Assembly: GCA_012839565.1 (NCBI GenBank)
Contig: DUMZ01000005.1
Coordinates: 124,001-188,000, forward strand
From: Anaerolineaceae bacterium
GTDB taxonomy: Bacteria; Chloroflexota; Anaerolineae; Anaerolineales; Anaerolineaceae
DNA length: 64,000 bases
Direction: 5' to 3'
The position numbers and the translations under genes were made by a program. Position 1 is the first letter of the stretch. The number at the start of each line of letters is the position of its first letter. Below the pieces are notes generated by a model. That model was given only the letters and a program-made list of their open reading frames with translations, ran no database searches and was not told the DNA's origin. Shown here in pieces: positions 35,940 through 43,730 of the stretch.

Positions 35940-36422
35940 CTACTTATGTTTGTTCTTAGTAATTTTATTTGTTTTGTTCTGCTTCACACAATTACTTATT
36001 TTGATAATAGTAATCGATAAAAGAGAAATGAATGAAATCCCCGTTGTAACCCTCATACCCCAAATCAATCCATCAAGTATTTTGGTAAATAAACCGTAAT
36101 TCTTATTAATATTTTCAAGTAATGAAAGGGAACTATCTAATTTGCCCGAGTTTATCATTTGTTCAAACTGATTTAATTCAGCTTTTAGCATTATGCGAAT
36201 TAGAAATTCACTGAAAATGTACAATCCCAACAGAAGAATAAATGACACAAATAATTTTAAGTGCTTAATAGTTTTTTCTTGTTTGGTTCTAATCTCTCTT
36301 GTTATGTCAGTAGCAGTAACGATGAATTCGATTAGAACAGCAATAAAAGAAGGTAAAGAAAAACTCAAGAAAACAGTTAACAAACTAAGAAAGTTGTCAG
36401 TCAATACATAAATATCATCCAT
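35940..36422 (-). CDS. AT-rich hypothetical membrane protein
   Basis: An unrecognised protein of 160 residues with three predicted membrane helices (near residues 15-38, 55-80 and 128-150). The loop between helices two and three is amphipathic, and the tail is Lys/Asn-rich. The ATG at 36422 has AGGAGG only three bases upstream, which is tight; an in-frame TTG at 36437 begins before that sequence. Base use is AT-rich like the downstream lipoprotein gene, with which it probably forms an operon. The 286 bp upstream (36423-36708) are AT-rich and hold no gene I can see. Confidence 0.6.
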   Translation of the reverse strand: MDDIYVLTDNFLSLLTVFLSFSLPSFIAVLIEFIVTATDITREIRTKQEKTIKHLKLFVSFILLLGLYIFSEFLIRIMLKAELNQFEQMINSGKLDSSLSLLENINKNYGLFTKILDGLIWGMRVTTGISFISLLSITIIKISNCVKQNKTNKITKNKHK

Positions 36423-36708
36423 ATTCCTCCTGATCAAAGAATTAAACCCAATCTTGTTCTCAATTATACCAATAACAATCTCAACTAAATAGGTTTTCCT
36501 TTATTAAATAGTTGAAAACAGCGATTGATGTCATAATGAAGGAAAAAAATAGCTCTATAAACCAACGTCTTCAACAGATTAGTTATAAAAAGTTTGATAA
36601 AACAGCAGTTCACATCAATATATTATTTCAAGATAAGGCAAAGATTAAACAAGCTTATTAAATAATCGACGACTAATTAAAAGAACCAAAAGCCTGATTT
36701 CAAGCTTA

Positions 36709-37635
36709 TCAAACCTGCAACAAGGGGTCTTTATCAATCGTCAGGCGCAGACCGGTTTCCAGCGGCACTTTTGGCAAATAATTAAGCAAACGCTCCGCCT
36801 TGCTGATATCCGCACACATTCTTTCCGCGCCACCGTCGCGCTTGGGGTTGAAAATCTGCTCAGGTCTTTTGTCCGTGACCATGCGCACCAGGCGCGCCAG
36901 TTCGTTCACACTGGTTTCAACACCACTGCCGATATTGATAATTTCCTGGTCCACGCCATGCGCTGTCGCTGCTGAAATCAATGCGTCCACAACATCATCA
37001 AGATAAACATAATCGCGGGTCTGCATACCATCGCCATGAATCACAATCGACCCATTACTCAAAGCATGCCTTAGAAAGTTGGGGATAATCGGCGGGTTCG
37101 AAAGCGTCACACGCTGGCCAGGCCCATAAGCGTTGAAGATGCGCAAACACACCGCCTCGACTTTGGATTCTTCAGCAATCGTGCGTATATAATACTCCGC
37201 TGCCAGTTTCGAAACCGCGTATGGCGAACCCGGGTGCACAAGGGCATCTTCCTGATATGGCACCGTATCCTGCACACCATAAATGGCGCCGCTTGATGCC
37301 ATCACCACACGCCTCACGTGCGTATCGCGCACCGCTTCCATCAGCGTTACCGTGCCACCCACATTCACGTGGTTATAATCGCGCGGAAAAAGCACCGACT
37401 CCGATACCGAAACCTTCGCTGCCAGATGAAAAACGCAGTCAACGTCCTGCAAAAGTTTCCAGAGGATTGTCTTCTCGTTGATATCCCCTTCAGTAAACTG
37501 CACATCGGGCAACAGTCGGGCTGGCTCGCCCGCGGAACAGTCATCCAGGACGCGAACCACATGCCCCTCACGCGCCAAACGGTTACTCAACGCTGAACCC
37601 AAAAAACCAGCACCACCGGTAACTAAGTAAATCAT
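36709..37635 (-). CDS. NAD-dependent epimerase/dehydratase (UDP-sugar epimerase-like)
   Basis: A 308-residue extended short-chain dehydrogenase. The NAD-binding TGGAGFLG (residues 6-13) opens the protein, HLAAKVSVSES follows, the catalytic YAVSK is Y139 to K143, and RIFNAYGPGQ and RDYVYLDDVV are typical of UDP-glucose/GlcNAc 4-epimerases. It probably supplies an epimerised nucleotide sugar for the surface glycan genes of this window. The last codons lie in the 82-bp repeat shared with the remnant before the glycosylase gene. The gene now ends in TGA, not in the TAATG junction seen at the remnant. Confidence 0.93.
   Translation of the reverse strand: MIYLVTGGAGFLGSALSNRLAREGHVVRVLDDCSAGEPARLLPDVQFTEGDINEKTILWKLLQDVDCVFHLAAKVSVSESVLFPRDYNHVNVGGTVTLMEAVRDTHVRRVVMASSGAIYGVQDTVPYQEDALVHPGSPYAVSKLAAEYYIRTIAEESKVEAVCLRIFNAYGPGQRVTLSNPPIIPNFLRHALSNGSIVIHGDGMQTRDYVYLDDVVDALISAATAHGVDQEIINIGSGVETSVNELARLVRMVTDKRPEQIFNPKRDGGAERMCADISKAERLLNYLPKVPLETGLRLTIDKDPLLQV
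36712..36793. repeat. 82-bp direct repeat copy 2 (epimerase 3' end)
   Basis: This segment codes for the last residues of the intact epimerase and matches 34665-34746 at 75 of 82 bases in the same orientation, 2047 bp apart. The two copies bracket the AT-rich block. Confidence 0.85.
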
Positions 37636-37720
37636 AATGTGTTAATCCTGATAGCAGGAATTATAGCACGCTAAGTGACTAAATAATATGATTTTTACGT
37701 CAATATTAGCAACTGAAAAT

Positions 37721-37749
37721 TTAAGAATACAGACCTGGGCGTGTATAAT
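37721..37749 (+). promoter_or_regulatory. Promoter of the coiled-coil membrane protein gene
   Basis: TTAAGA (37721-37726) and TATAAT (37744-37749) are 17 bp apart. GGAACGGAG lies upstream of the ATG at 37784. Confidence 0.55.
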
Positions 37750-37783
37750 AAAACTAACAGCCCCATTAGGAACGGAGACGACC

Positions 37784-38941
37784 ATGTACCCATCTCAACA
37801 CTTATATTTGCAGAACAAACCAGGCGCGCTCGCCCTCGCGCAAATAAGCTTCGCGCCCACGACACTGGCCATCATTATCGCCGTTGTGCTGGGTGTGGCA
37901 TTTTTGGCATGGGTCATCTGGCTCATTGCCACCGGACGCCTGTCAAAATGGGCAAAAGCGTCTTTGCAAAACCAAAAATGGATCGCCCAAGACAATAAAT
38001 TCAACAACGAACTCAAAAGTCTGGCTCGCGCCATCAACGAACAACACGCCCAACTGGGCAAAGAAACCTGGGAAGCAAGGATTAGCAATCCGGGCTATGA
38101 AGACGCCTACAACAAACTGGTTAACGTCAACCAGCAAGTGCTCAGCATGGAAATGCACGCCAGCTCCCTAAAGGAAGAACTGGAAAAATTCAACCAGGAC
38201 CGCGCGAAAATCGAAAGCAAGTACAAGGAACAACTCAACACGCTCGATAAAGAACGCGAGACCGCCCAAGCTGCTGTTAATGAACTGAACAAACAACACA
38301 AAGTACTGGATACCGAGTTTAACGAACTTAGCATGGAACGCGCCCGCATTCAACGTGAAATCAAAGAAGCTCGCACCAACATCATCGAAATCGAAAACTC
38401 CGACGCGCCCAACAAAAGCGCGCTCATTTTCCCGCTTAACAGCCGGCTGGAACAACTCAGCAGCGCCTTGAGTGATGTGTCTTCAAAGACACCCGCCATT
38501 GACGAGAAAATGGCCAAAATCGAAACAGACCTGAACCCGCTCAACGCCCAGCTGGATGAACTCGGCAAAAACTATAGCCGCACGCAAATCCTGATGAGTC
38601 AGGACCTCAACCCGCTTGACGACCACATCAACAAGCTCAAGCAATCCATCAAGAAAAAAGAAGAAGAAATTGCCCAGCTGCAAAAATCAATACCTACCAT
38701 GCTGGAAGAACTTGGCGCGCACGTAGACCACGTGCGGCCCGAATCCTTGCGCCTGGAACCATTGTACACCAACCTGGATGAACTCCACGAACGCACCCGC
38801 ACCGCCACCAACGAACAGCAAAAACTAAGGCTGGAAATGGACAAAGGCGACAAAAGCTCGGTGCGCAAATTCGCATGGTTTTGGTTTGCCGTGTTGCTGG
38901 TGGTCATTGCCATCCTGGCAGTATTGTTTTTTGTAAAATAA
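37784..38941 (+). CDS. Long coiled-coil protein with a membrane helix at each end
   Basis: A 385-residue protein of unknown family. One membrane helix is at about 28-50 (TTLAIIIAVVLGVAFLAWVIWL) and a second one is the very C terminus (last 22 residues, WFWFAVLLVVIAILAVLFF). Between them lie about 300 residues with continuous heptad-like pattern, rich in Glu, Lys, Gln, Asn and Leu. Such a protein would form a long loop or hairpin held at the membrane on both sides. The ATG at 37784 is preferred over an upstream open frame because of the GGAG upstream and the promoter at 37744. The gene is monocistronic. Confidence 0.75.
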   Translation: MYPSQHLYLQNKPGALALAQISFAPTTLAIIIAVVLGVAFLAWVIWLIATGRLSKWAKASLQNQKWIAQDNKFNNELKSLARAINEQHAQLGKETWEARISNPGYEDAYNKLVNVNQQVLSMEMHASSLKEELEKFNQDRAKIESKYKEQLNTLDKERETAQAAVNELNKQHKVLDTEFNELSMERARIQREIKEARTNIIEIENSDAPNKSALIFPLNSRLEQLSSALSDVSSKTPAIDEKMAKIETDLNPLNAQLDELGKNYSRTQILMSQDLNPLDDHINKLKQSIKKKEEEIAQLQKSIPTMLEELGAHVDHVRPESLRLEPLYTNLDELHERTRTATNEQQKLRLEMDKGDKSSVRKFAWFWFAVLLVVIAILAVLFFVK

Positions 38942-38997
38942 GCCCGCTTGGTTTTAGATAACAAGGCCTGAATAAGAGCGTTCGATCTATTAAAACA

Positions 38998-39026
38998 AAA
39001 GAGTCAGTGGAAAGCACTGGCTCTTT
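38998..39026 (-). terminator. Terminator after tRNA-Gly
   Basis: AAAGAG-CAGTG paired with CACTG-CTCTTT, interrupted by one mismatch, with a T-rich stretch following on the minus strand. Confidence 0.65.
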
Positions 39027-39043
39027 GCGTTTAAAAGAAAAAA

Positions 39044-39114
39044 GCGGGCGACCGGATTCGAACCGGCGAATGTTAGCTTGGAAGGCTAATGCCTTACCGC
39101 TTGGCGACGCCCGC
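39044..39114 (-). tRNA. tRNA-Gly (anticodon TCC)
   Basis: A 71-nt cloverleaf on the minus strand. Acceptor arms GCGGGCG and CGCCCGC pair perfectly. The anticodon stem TTAGC/GCTAA holds the loop CTTCCAA with anticodon TCC. The T arm is CCGG-TTCGAAT-CCGG. CCA is not encoded. It is flanked downstream by a terminator. No integrase or second attachment copy is visible nearby. Confidence 0.95.
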
Positions 39115-39335
39115 GTAAGTTCTATTTTAGTCAAAACTGACATTATGTCAACATTTTTCTGGCATTTGCACTTTGCAAATGGTCATTATCACGTAGCGAT
39201 ATTGCTTTAAAAACAAGCATTCTCGCAAGGCATATCATCTGGCACCCACTCCCAAACAAGCATTAATCAGGATTAAAGACTTTCTAACATGATTTCAACG
39301 TTCATCATGTATAATCCAGCCTGGAGATAAACCCT

Positions 39336-40715
39336 ATGAAGAAAATAAACATTATTGAAACAGCACTACGTGATGCCCATCAAAGTCAGTTTGCCACGCG
39401 CATGACAACTGACCAAATGTTACCCATTCTCGAAACCATGGACCAGGCCGGCTACTACGCCCTTGAAGCCTGGGGTGGCGCGACCTTTGACGTCTGTCTG
39501 CGCCATCTTGACGAAAACCCCTGGGACCGCTTGCGCACCATCCGCAAATATGTCAAAAACACCAAACTGCAAATGCTGATGCGTGGGCAAAACATCCTTG
39601 GCTACACCCATTACTCCGATGACGTCGTTGAAGCCTTCATCGGCAGGTCCATCGACAACGGCATGGACATCATCCGCCTTTTCGACGCGCTCAATGACCT
39701 GCGCAATCTCGAAACCTCGTTCAAAGCCATCAAAAAATACGGTGGTCACGCCCAGGGCGCCATCTGCTACACCATCAGCCCCTTCCACACCGTGGAATAC
39801 TTCGCGAAAATCGCTGTTGACCTTGAGTCAATGGGCGCGGATTCCATCTGTATCAAAGACATGGCCGGCATTCTCACCCCGAAAATCGCCGCTGACCTCG
39901 TGGTCGCCATCAAAGAACAGACTAATTTGCCCATCAATATGCACACTCATGCCACCAGTGGCACCGGCGCTATGACCTATCTCGACGCGGTGCAAATCGG
40001 CGCGGATATGATTGACACCGCTATTTCGCCCCTGTCCGACGGTACCAGCCAGCCCCCAACCGAAACCATGCATATTGTGCTTTCGGAGATGAACTTCGAC
40101 ACCGGCCTGGACGGCGACAAACTCGTGAAGATTGCTTCCTACTTCAAAGGTGTCCGCAAAACCTTCCAGAGTGCCAAGATTTTTGATGACAAAGTCTACC
40201 AGGTCAACCCGCTTATTTTGCAATACCAGGTGCCGGGTGGGATGCTCTCGAACCTGATTGCCCAGCTCAAGGAAGTTGGCGCGGAAAACCGCCTGGATGA
40301 CGTCCTGGCAGAAGTCGAACGCGTGCGTTCAGAAGTCGGCTACCCGCCCTTGGTCACGCCCATGTCGCAAATCGTTGGCGCGCAAGCCGTGGTCAACATT
40401 TTGTCCGGCAGCCGAAACACCATCATCCCCAACGAAATGCAGGACTACGTGCGTGGTTATTACGGACGCCCTGCCGCGCCCATCAACCCGGAGTTTGCCG
40501 CCAAAATTTTGCAGGGCGAAAAGCCCATCACCCAGCGACCGGCAGACTTGCTTGAGCCCCGCTTGCCCTCAGCGCGCAAAGAAATTGAACATCTGCACCC
40601 GTCTGATGAATCTGTCATCAGCTATGCCATGTTCCCCGAGATTACCAAAGCCTATCTGGAACGCCATCAAGTAACCTCAGAATACGGATGGGCAAACGCC
40701 GGCGCGCTCGGCTAA
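39336..40715 (+). CDS. Pyruvate carboxylase subunit B / oxaloacetate decarboxylase alpha-type carboxyltransferase
   Basis: A 459-residue carboxyltransferase domain protein with the HMGL-like barrel. IIETALRDAHQSQFATRM at the N terminus carries the metal-binding Asp. CIKDMAGILTP carries the Lys that is carbamylated in the family, and MHTHATSGTG the two metal-binding His. The post-barrel domain is present up to about residue 440. There is no biotinyl domain at the end, and no biotin carboxylase or carrier gene follows, so partners must be encoded elsewhere. Pyruvate carboxylase, oxaloacetate decarboxylase and methylmalonyl-CoA carboxyltransferase subunits are all possible. TATAAT is at 39310-39315. 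Confidence 0.88.
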   Translation: MKKINIIETALRDAHQSQFATRMTTDQMLPILETMDQAGYYALEAWGGATFDVCLRHLDENPWDRLRTIRKYVKNTKLQMLMRGQNILGYTHYSDDVVEAFIGRSIDNGMDIIRLFDALNDLRNLETSFKAIKKYGGHAQGAICYTISPFHTVEYFAKIAVDLESMGADSICIKDMAGILTPKIAADLVVAIKEQTNLPINMHTHATSGTGAMTYLDAVQIGADMIDTAISPLSDGTSQPPTETMHIVLSEMNFDTGLDGDKLVKIASYFKGVRKTFQSAKIFDDKVYQVNPLILQYQVPGGMLSNLIAQLKEVGAENRLDDVLAEVERVRSEVGYPPLVTPMSQIVGAQAVVNILSGSRNTIIPNEMQDYVRGYYGRPAAPINPEFAAKILQGEKPITQRPADLLEPRLPSARKEIEHLHPSDESVISYAMFPEITKAYLERHQVTSEYGWANAGALG

Positions 40716-40736
40716 ACAAGTCTTTTTCTAAAACTT

Positions 40737-40767
40737 AAAACCCCCATTTCAGACAGGTGGGGGTTTT
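40737..40767 (+). terminator. Terminator after the carboxyltransferase gene
   Basis: AAAACCCCCA pairs with TGGGGGTTTT around an 11-nt loop, with a T-run after it. Confidence 0.85.
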
Positions 40768-40892
40768 TCTTTTAATGGATTGTCACTATTTCAGCCTTTG
40801 CAGCGACTTATTAATGTAGCTACAAATTAAAAATGTTGAAGGATATCTATGAAAGATACAATTAGAGCGAAGGTTCAGTTATAGGTGAACAG

Positions 40893-41426
40893 ATGAAAAG
40901 CAACCATCCACTTGATTTAGAGCAGTCATTTGACCAGCTTTATCGTGAAAATCTGCGACCTCTCTTTCAATACCTATATAGTCGTGTGCAAGATATTCAC
41001 CTGGCTGAGGACCTATGCTCCCAAACTTTTATCAGCGTGTTTGAATCGCTCAACCGTCTCAAATCGCCTGATAAATTCAAGCCATGGCTGTTTACTATCG
41101 CCCGTAATAAGGCGAATGACCATTTTCGCAAGCTCAAGCGTCAACCGATACTTGAACTTGATGAAAACATTGCGACACACCCCTTGCAGGAACAAGCGGG
41201 AAATAACAACAAGCAAGACCAACGAATTCTCTTGGAACAGCTTTTTGCCAGACTTAAACCCGCGGAACAGGAATTACTGCGCCTCAAACTGGTTGCGGGG
41301 CTGACCTTCAAAGATATCGCCACCCTGCTAAAAAACAATGAGAACAATGTTAAAAAATCTTATTATCGGCTCCTGGAGCGCCTTCAAGCCCAGGTGGAGT
41401 ATGACAATGAAAACACAACAATTTGA
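40893..41426 (+). CDS. ECF-type RNA polymerase sigma factor
   Basis: A 177-residue sigma-70-family factor with only regions 2 and 4. Region 2 has QYLYSRVQDIHLAEDLCSQTF and KPWLFTIARNKANDHFRKLKR. Region 4 has LEQLFARLKPAEQELLRLKL, then GLTFKDIATLLKNNENNVKKSYYRLLERL, the -35-binding helix-turn-helix. It overlaps the downstream membrane protein gene by 20 bases, the usual arrangement for a sigma factor with its anti-sigma factor. The 177 bp before it hold the preceding terminator and no gene. Confidence 0.92.
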   Translation: MKSNHPLDLEQSFDQLYRENLRPLFQYLYSRVQDIHLAEDLCSQTFISVFESLNRLKSPDKFKPWLFTIARNKANDHFRKLKRQPILELDENIATHPLQEQAGNNNKQDQRILLEQLFARLKPAEQELLRLKLVAGLTFKDIATLLKNNENNVKKSYYRLLERLQAQVEYDNENTTI

Positions 41427-43647
41427 AGAAAAAATCCAGTCTTCTTTCGCGTTACCCGAACCTTCGCCTGAATTCGAAGAAAGGCTGGCCCGAACATTGC
41501 GAGCCAAGATTCACGCACAGAAAATAACACCACGTCGTCAGGCTCAGGTACCCCGCGCATGGGCATATGCATTTGCGGTTCTTGCCACGTTAGTCATCGT
41601 TGTTTTTGCCCTTGGCCCACAAAAAGTGCTGGCACAAATTCAATCCTGGTTAGGTTTTCTCCCAGGTATAGGTTTGGTGTCTGATGATGCTTCCTCCTTG
41701 CGCGTGTTGGCAGAACCTGCTTCTCAGACTTTGGACGGCATCACCGTGGAAGTGTCACAAGCTGTGGCGAGCTCCGATAAAACCTATGTGAATTATCAGG
41801 TTTTTGGTCTCACCAACCAGCATTTTCCAGCCCAGGAAAGCGACCCAGGCTGCCATTTTGAACCAAACTTAAAACTTCCCAACGGCACCGACCTTGCGTT
41901 TGCAAATGGCTATTATGAAGCGGTCCCTAAGGAAATCAACCAAGTTGTGCTCCATCTAACATGTATCCCGGGCACAGACTCTGCCAAAACCCCTTCCAAC
42001 TGGCAAATTCCCTTTACGCTCAAAACTGCTGATGATTTAGTGACCATGCCTGTAGTACTCCCTGAACCTCAGGTTTACAGACAATCGAATCAAACATTCG
42101 GTGAAACTATTGATGACTCGTCTGCCTTGCACATTCATACAGTGGTCGAGACACCCAAAGGTTACATCATGACCGGCTGGGTTGAGACAGATTTAAATAT
42201 CGTGCTTGGCCCAATGAATCCCAAACTAATCGATTCAAACGACAAGGAAGTTCAGACCAGGCTCAGCCAACAATCCAGCGATCTAATGCAAAACATCCCT
42301 GCTGAACACCAGTTTTACGCATGGGGCTTTGAATTCGACAGCGAAGGGCTTAGTTTCCCATTAACCGTCAGCTTTAGTGTGCTAACAAAGGCAGACCAAA
42401 AAATGTTTGAACCCATCCGTTTCATGGTTGATCTCGGCGCAAATCCGCAAAATGACCAGGTATGGGAATTCCAGCAGACACTAAGCCTTGGTACAGCTCA
42501 AATTACCATAAATAAATTGCAGTATATGACACCAAACCGCTTAAAGCTTTTCTTTACCGCGACGAATGGACTGATTGACCTTGATATTCAATTCCCTGAT
42601 TTACAGGTTTCTGGTGGTGGCGGTGGTAGCCATTCGGACGCCCCTGATAGCTCTATGTCTTTTGAAAGAAGCTTTGTGTTTGAGACAACGCCCAAAGGGA
42701 TTGTTGAAATCCTTTTCACCGACCCGGTTTTCGCTCAAGACGCAGTGGACTTCAGCAGTGTTTGGCAACCTGCCACACCTCACGCGCCCTATCCTGAAAT
42801 GGCAACGCACACCTGCCCATCATTAGCCATAGACAGCTCACAAAGCAATTTCCCAGTATTTGACCAGGCTTACATCGCCCTCTATCGCCAAATAAGTGGT
42901 AATCCGGTCAAATATGAGCTAATTTATCGTAACTCTCAAGCGACAGAAGGACTGGTCCTTTCAGATAATGCGGTTTGGGGCTCCATAAGCCCGGACAGTA
43001 CACAAGTACTCTTCCCGAAAGGTTTGGAAGGTTCCACTTTGCAAAACCTAAGCGATAGTCAAAAACAGATACTCGCTGGTATCATCGCTAATGACAGCAA
43101 ATGGTCACCCGATGGCAACTATATTGCCTACCTCCGGGGAGACGGTGCTGTGTTCAACATGCCTGCTTTCGCCAAAGTAGATGGAACTGAAGCTAACACA
43201 ATCAGCGAACTGGGTTACGCCATGATTGCAGGATGGTCTCCCGACAGCCGCACGATTTACTTTACACTTCCCTGGTTTAACAGTTCTTCGTGGAAGGTGA
43301 TGGCTTATGACATTGAAAGCGATGAAACTGAAGAACTTTTCACCATTCAAAACGGCACGATTAAATTCCTTGACCCGCAGATTTCGCCCGACGGAAAATG
43401 GTTGAGTTACCGTGGTGTGGACAACTCAAGCTTATATTTGGTGAGTTTGGATGGAGAGACAGAACGTTTAATCCTGGATGATGCCCACGTTGTCAAACAC
43501 ATATGGCTGGATGATACGCAAATCGCGCTCTCAATATCCTATTTTTCAGGCACTTATGAGAATTATGTGCTCAATTTGAATGATTGTAGCTTCATGCGTC
43601 TCAATGACCTGGATGGCGGTTTGGTGGATATTCAGTTAAAAAATTAA
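41407..43647 (+). CDS. Predicted membrane anti-sigma factor with outer TolB-like beta-propeller
   Basis: A 746-residue single-pass membrane protein encoded directly behind the ECF sigma factor. The first 50 residues are cytoplasmic and charged, where a sigma-binding helix could lie. The membrane helix is at about 51-70. The outer region begins with a beta-rich part resembling DUF4179-type domains (SQTLDGITVEVSQAVASSDK, YVNYQVFGL). It ends with PD40/WD40-like blades: WSPDGNYIAYL, WSPDSRTIYF, ISPDGKWLSYRG. The ATG at 41407 is chosen for GGTGGAG seven bases upstream; an ATG at 41401 is too close. No zinc-binding anti-sigma motif (HxxxCxxC) is seen, so the anti-sigma role is inferred from context. 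Confidence 0.78.
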   Translation: MKTQQFEEKIQSSFALPEPSPEFEERLARTLRAKIHAQKITPRRQAQVPRAWAYAFAVLATLVIVVFALGPQKVLAQIQSWLGFLPGIGLVSDDASSLRVLAEPASQTLDGITVEVSQAVASSDKTYVNYQVFGLTNQHFPAQESDPGCHFEPNLKLPNGTDLAFANGYYEAVPKEINQVVLHLTCIPGTDSAKTPSNWQIPFTLKTADDLVTMPVVLPEPQVYRQSNQTFGETIDDSSALHIHTVVETPKGYIMTGWVETDLNIVLGPMNPKLIDSNDKEVQTRLSQQSSDLMQNIPAEHQFYAWGFEFDSEGLSFPLTVSFSVLTKADQKMFEPIRFMVDLGANPQNDQVWEFQQTLSLGTAQITINKLQYMTPNRLKLFFTATNGLIDLDIQFPDLQVSGGGGGSHSDAPDSSMSFERSFVFETTPKGIVEILFTDPVFAQDAVDFSSVWQPATPHAPYPEMATHTCPSLAIDSSQSNFPVFDQAYIALYRQISGNPVKYELIYRNSQATEGLVLSDNAVWGSISPDSTQVLFPKGLEGSTLQNLSDSQKQILAGIIANDSKWSPDGNYIAYLRGDGAVFNMPAFAKVDGTEANTISELGYAMIAGWSPDSRTIYFTLPWFNSSSWKVMAYDIESDETEELFTIQNGTIKFLDPQISPDGKWLSYRGVDNSSLYLVSLDGETERLILDDAHVVKHIWLDDTQIALSISYFSGTYENYVLNLNDCSFMRLNDLDGGLVDIQLKN

Positions 43648-43672
43648 ACGTCCCCTAACAATCGTGTATTAA

Positions 43673-43706
43673 AAAAGGCTTATTGTGATGGTGCAATAAG
43701 CCTTTT
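43673..43706. terminator. Bidirectional terminator between the anti-sigma gene and gatB
   Basis: A perfect 13-bp stem, AAAAGGCTTATTG with CAATAAGCCTTTT, and an 8-nt loop; T-rich at both sides. Confidence 0.85.
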
Positions 43707-43730
43707 GAATTTTTGAAAAATGGAGAGCGA

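Noticed and set aside
34751..36708. Insertion sequence in the AT-rich block
   Set aside because: No transposase, no terminal inverted repeats and no short target duplication are visible; the block is described instead as possible acquired DNA of unknown mechanism.
36423..36708. Possible non-coding RNA gene in the AT-rich gap
   Set aside because: No stable stem, promoter pair or terminator could be recognised; the stretch is simply AT-rich.
39044..39114. tRNA-Gly as an attachment site of an integrated element
   Set aside because: No integrase gene and no second copy of the tRNA 3' end were found in the window.
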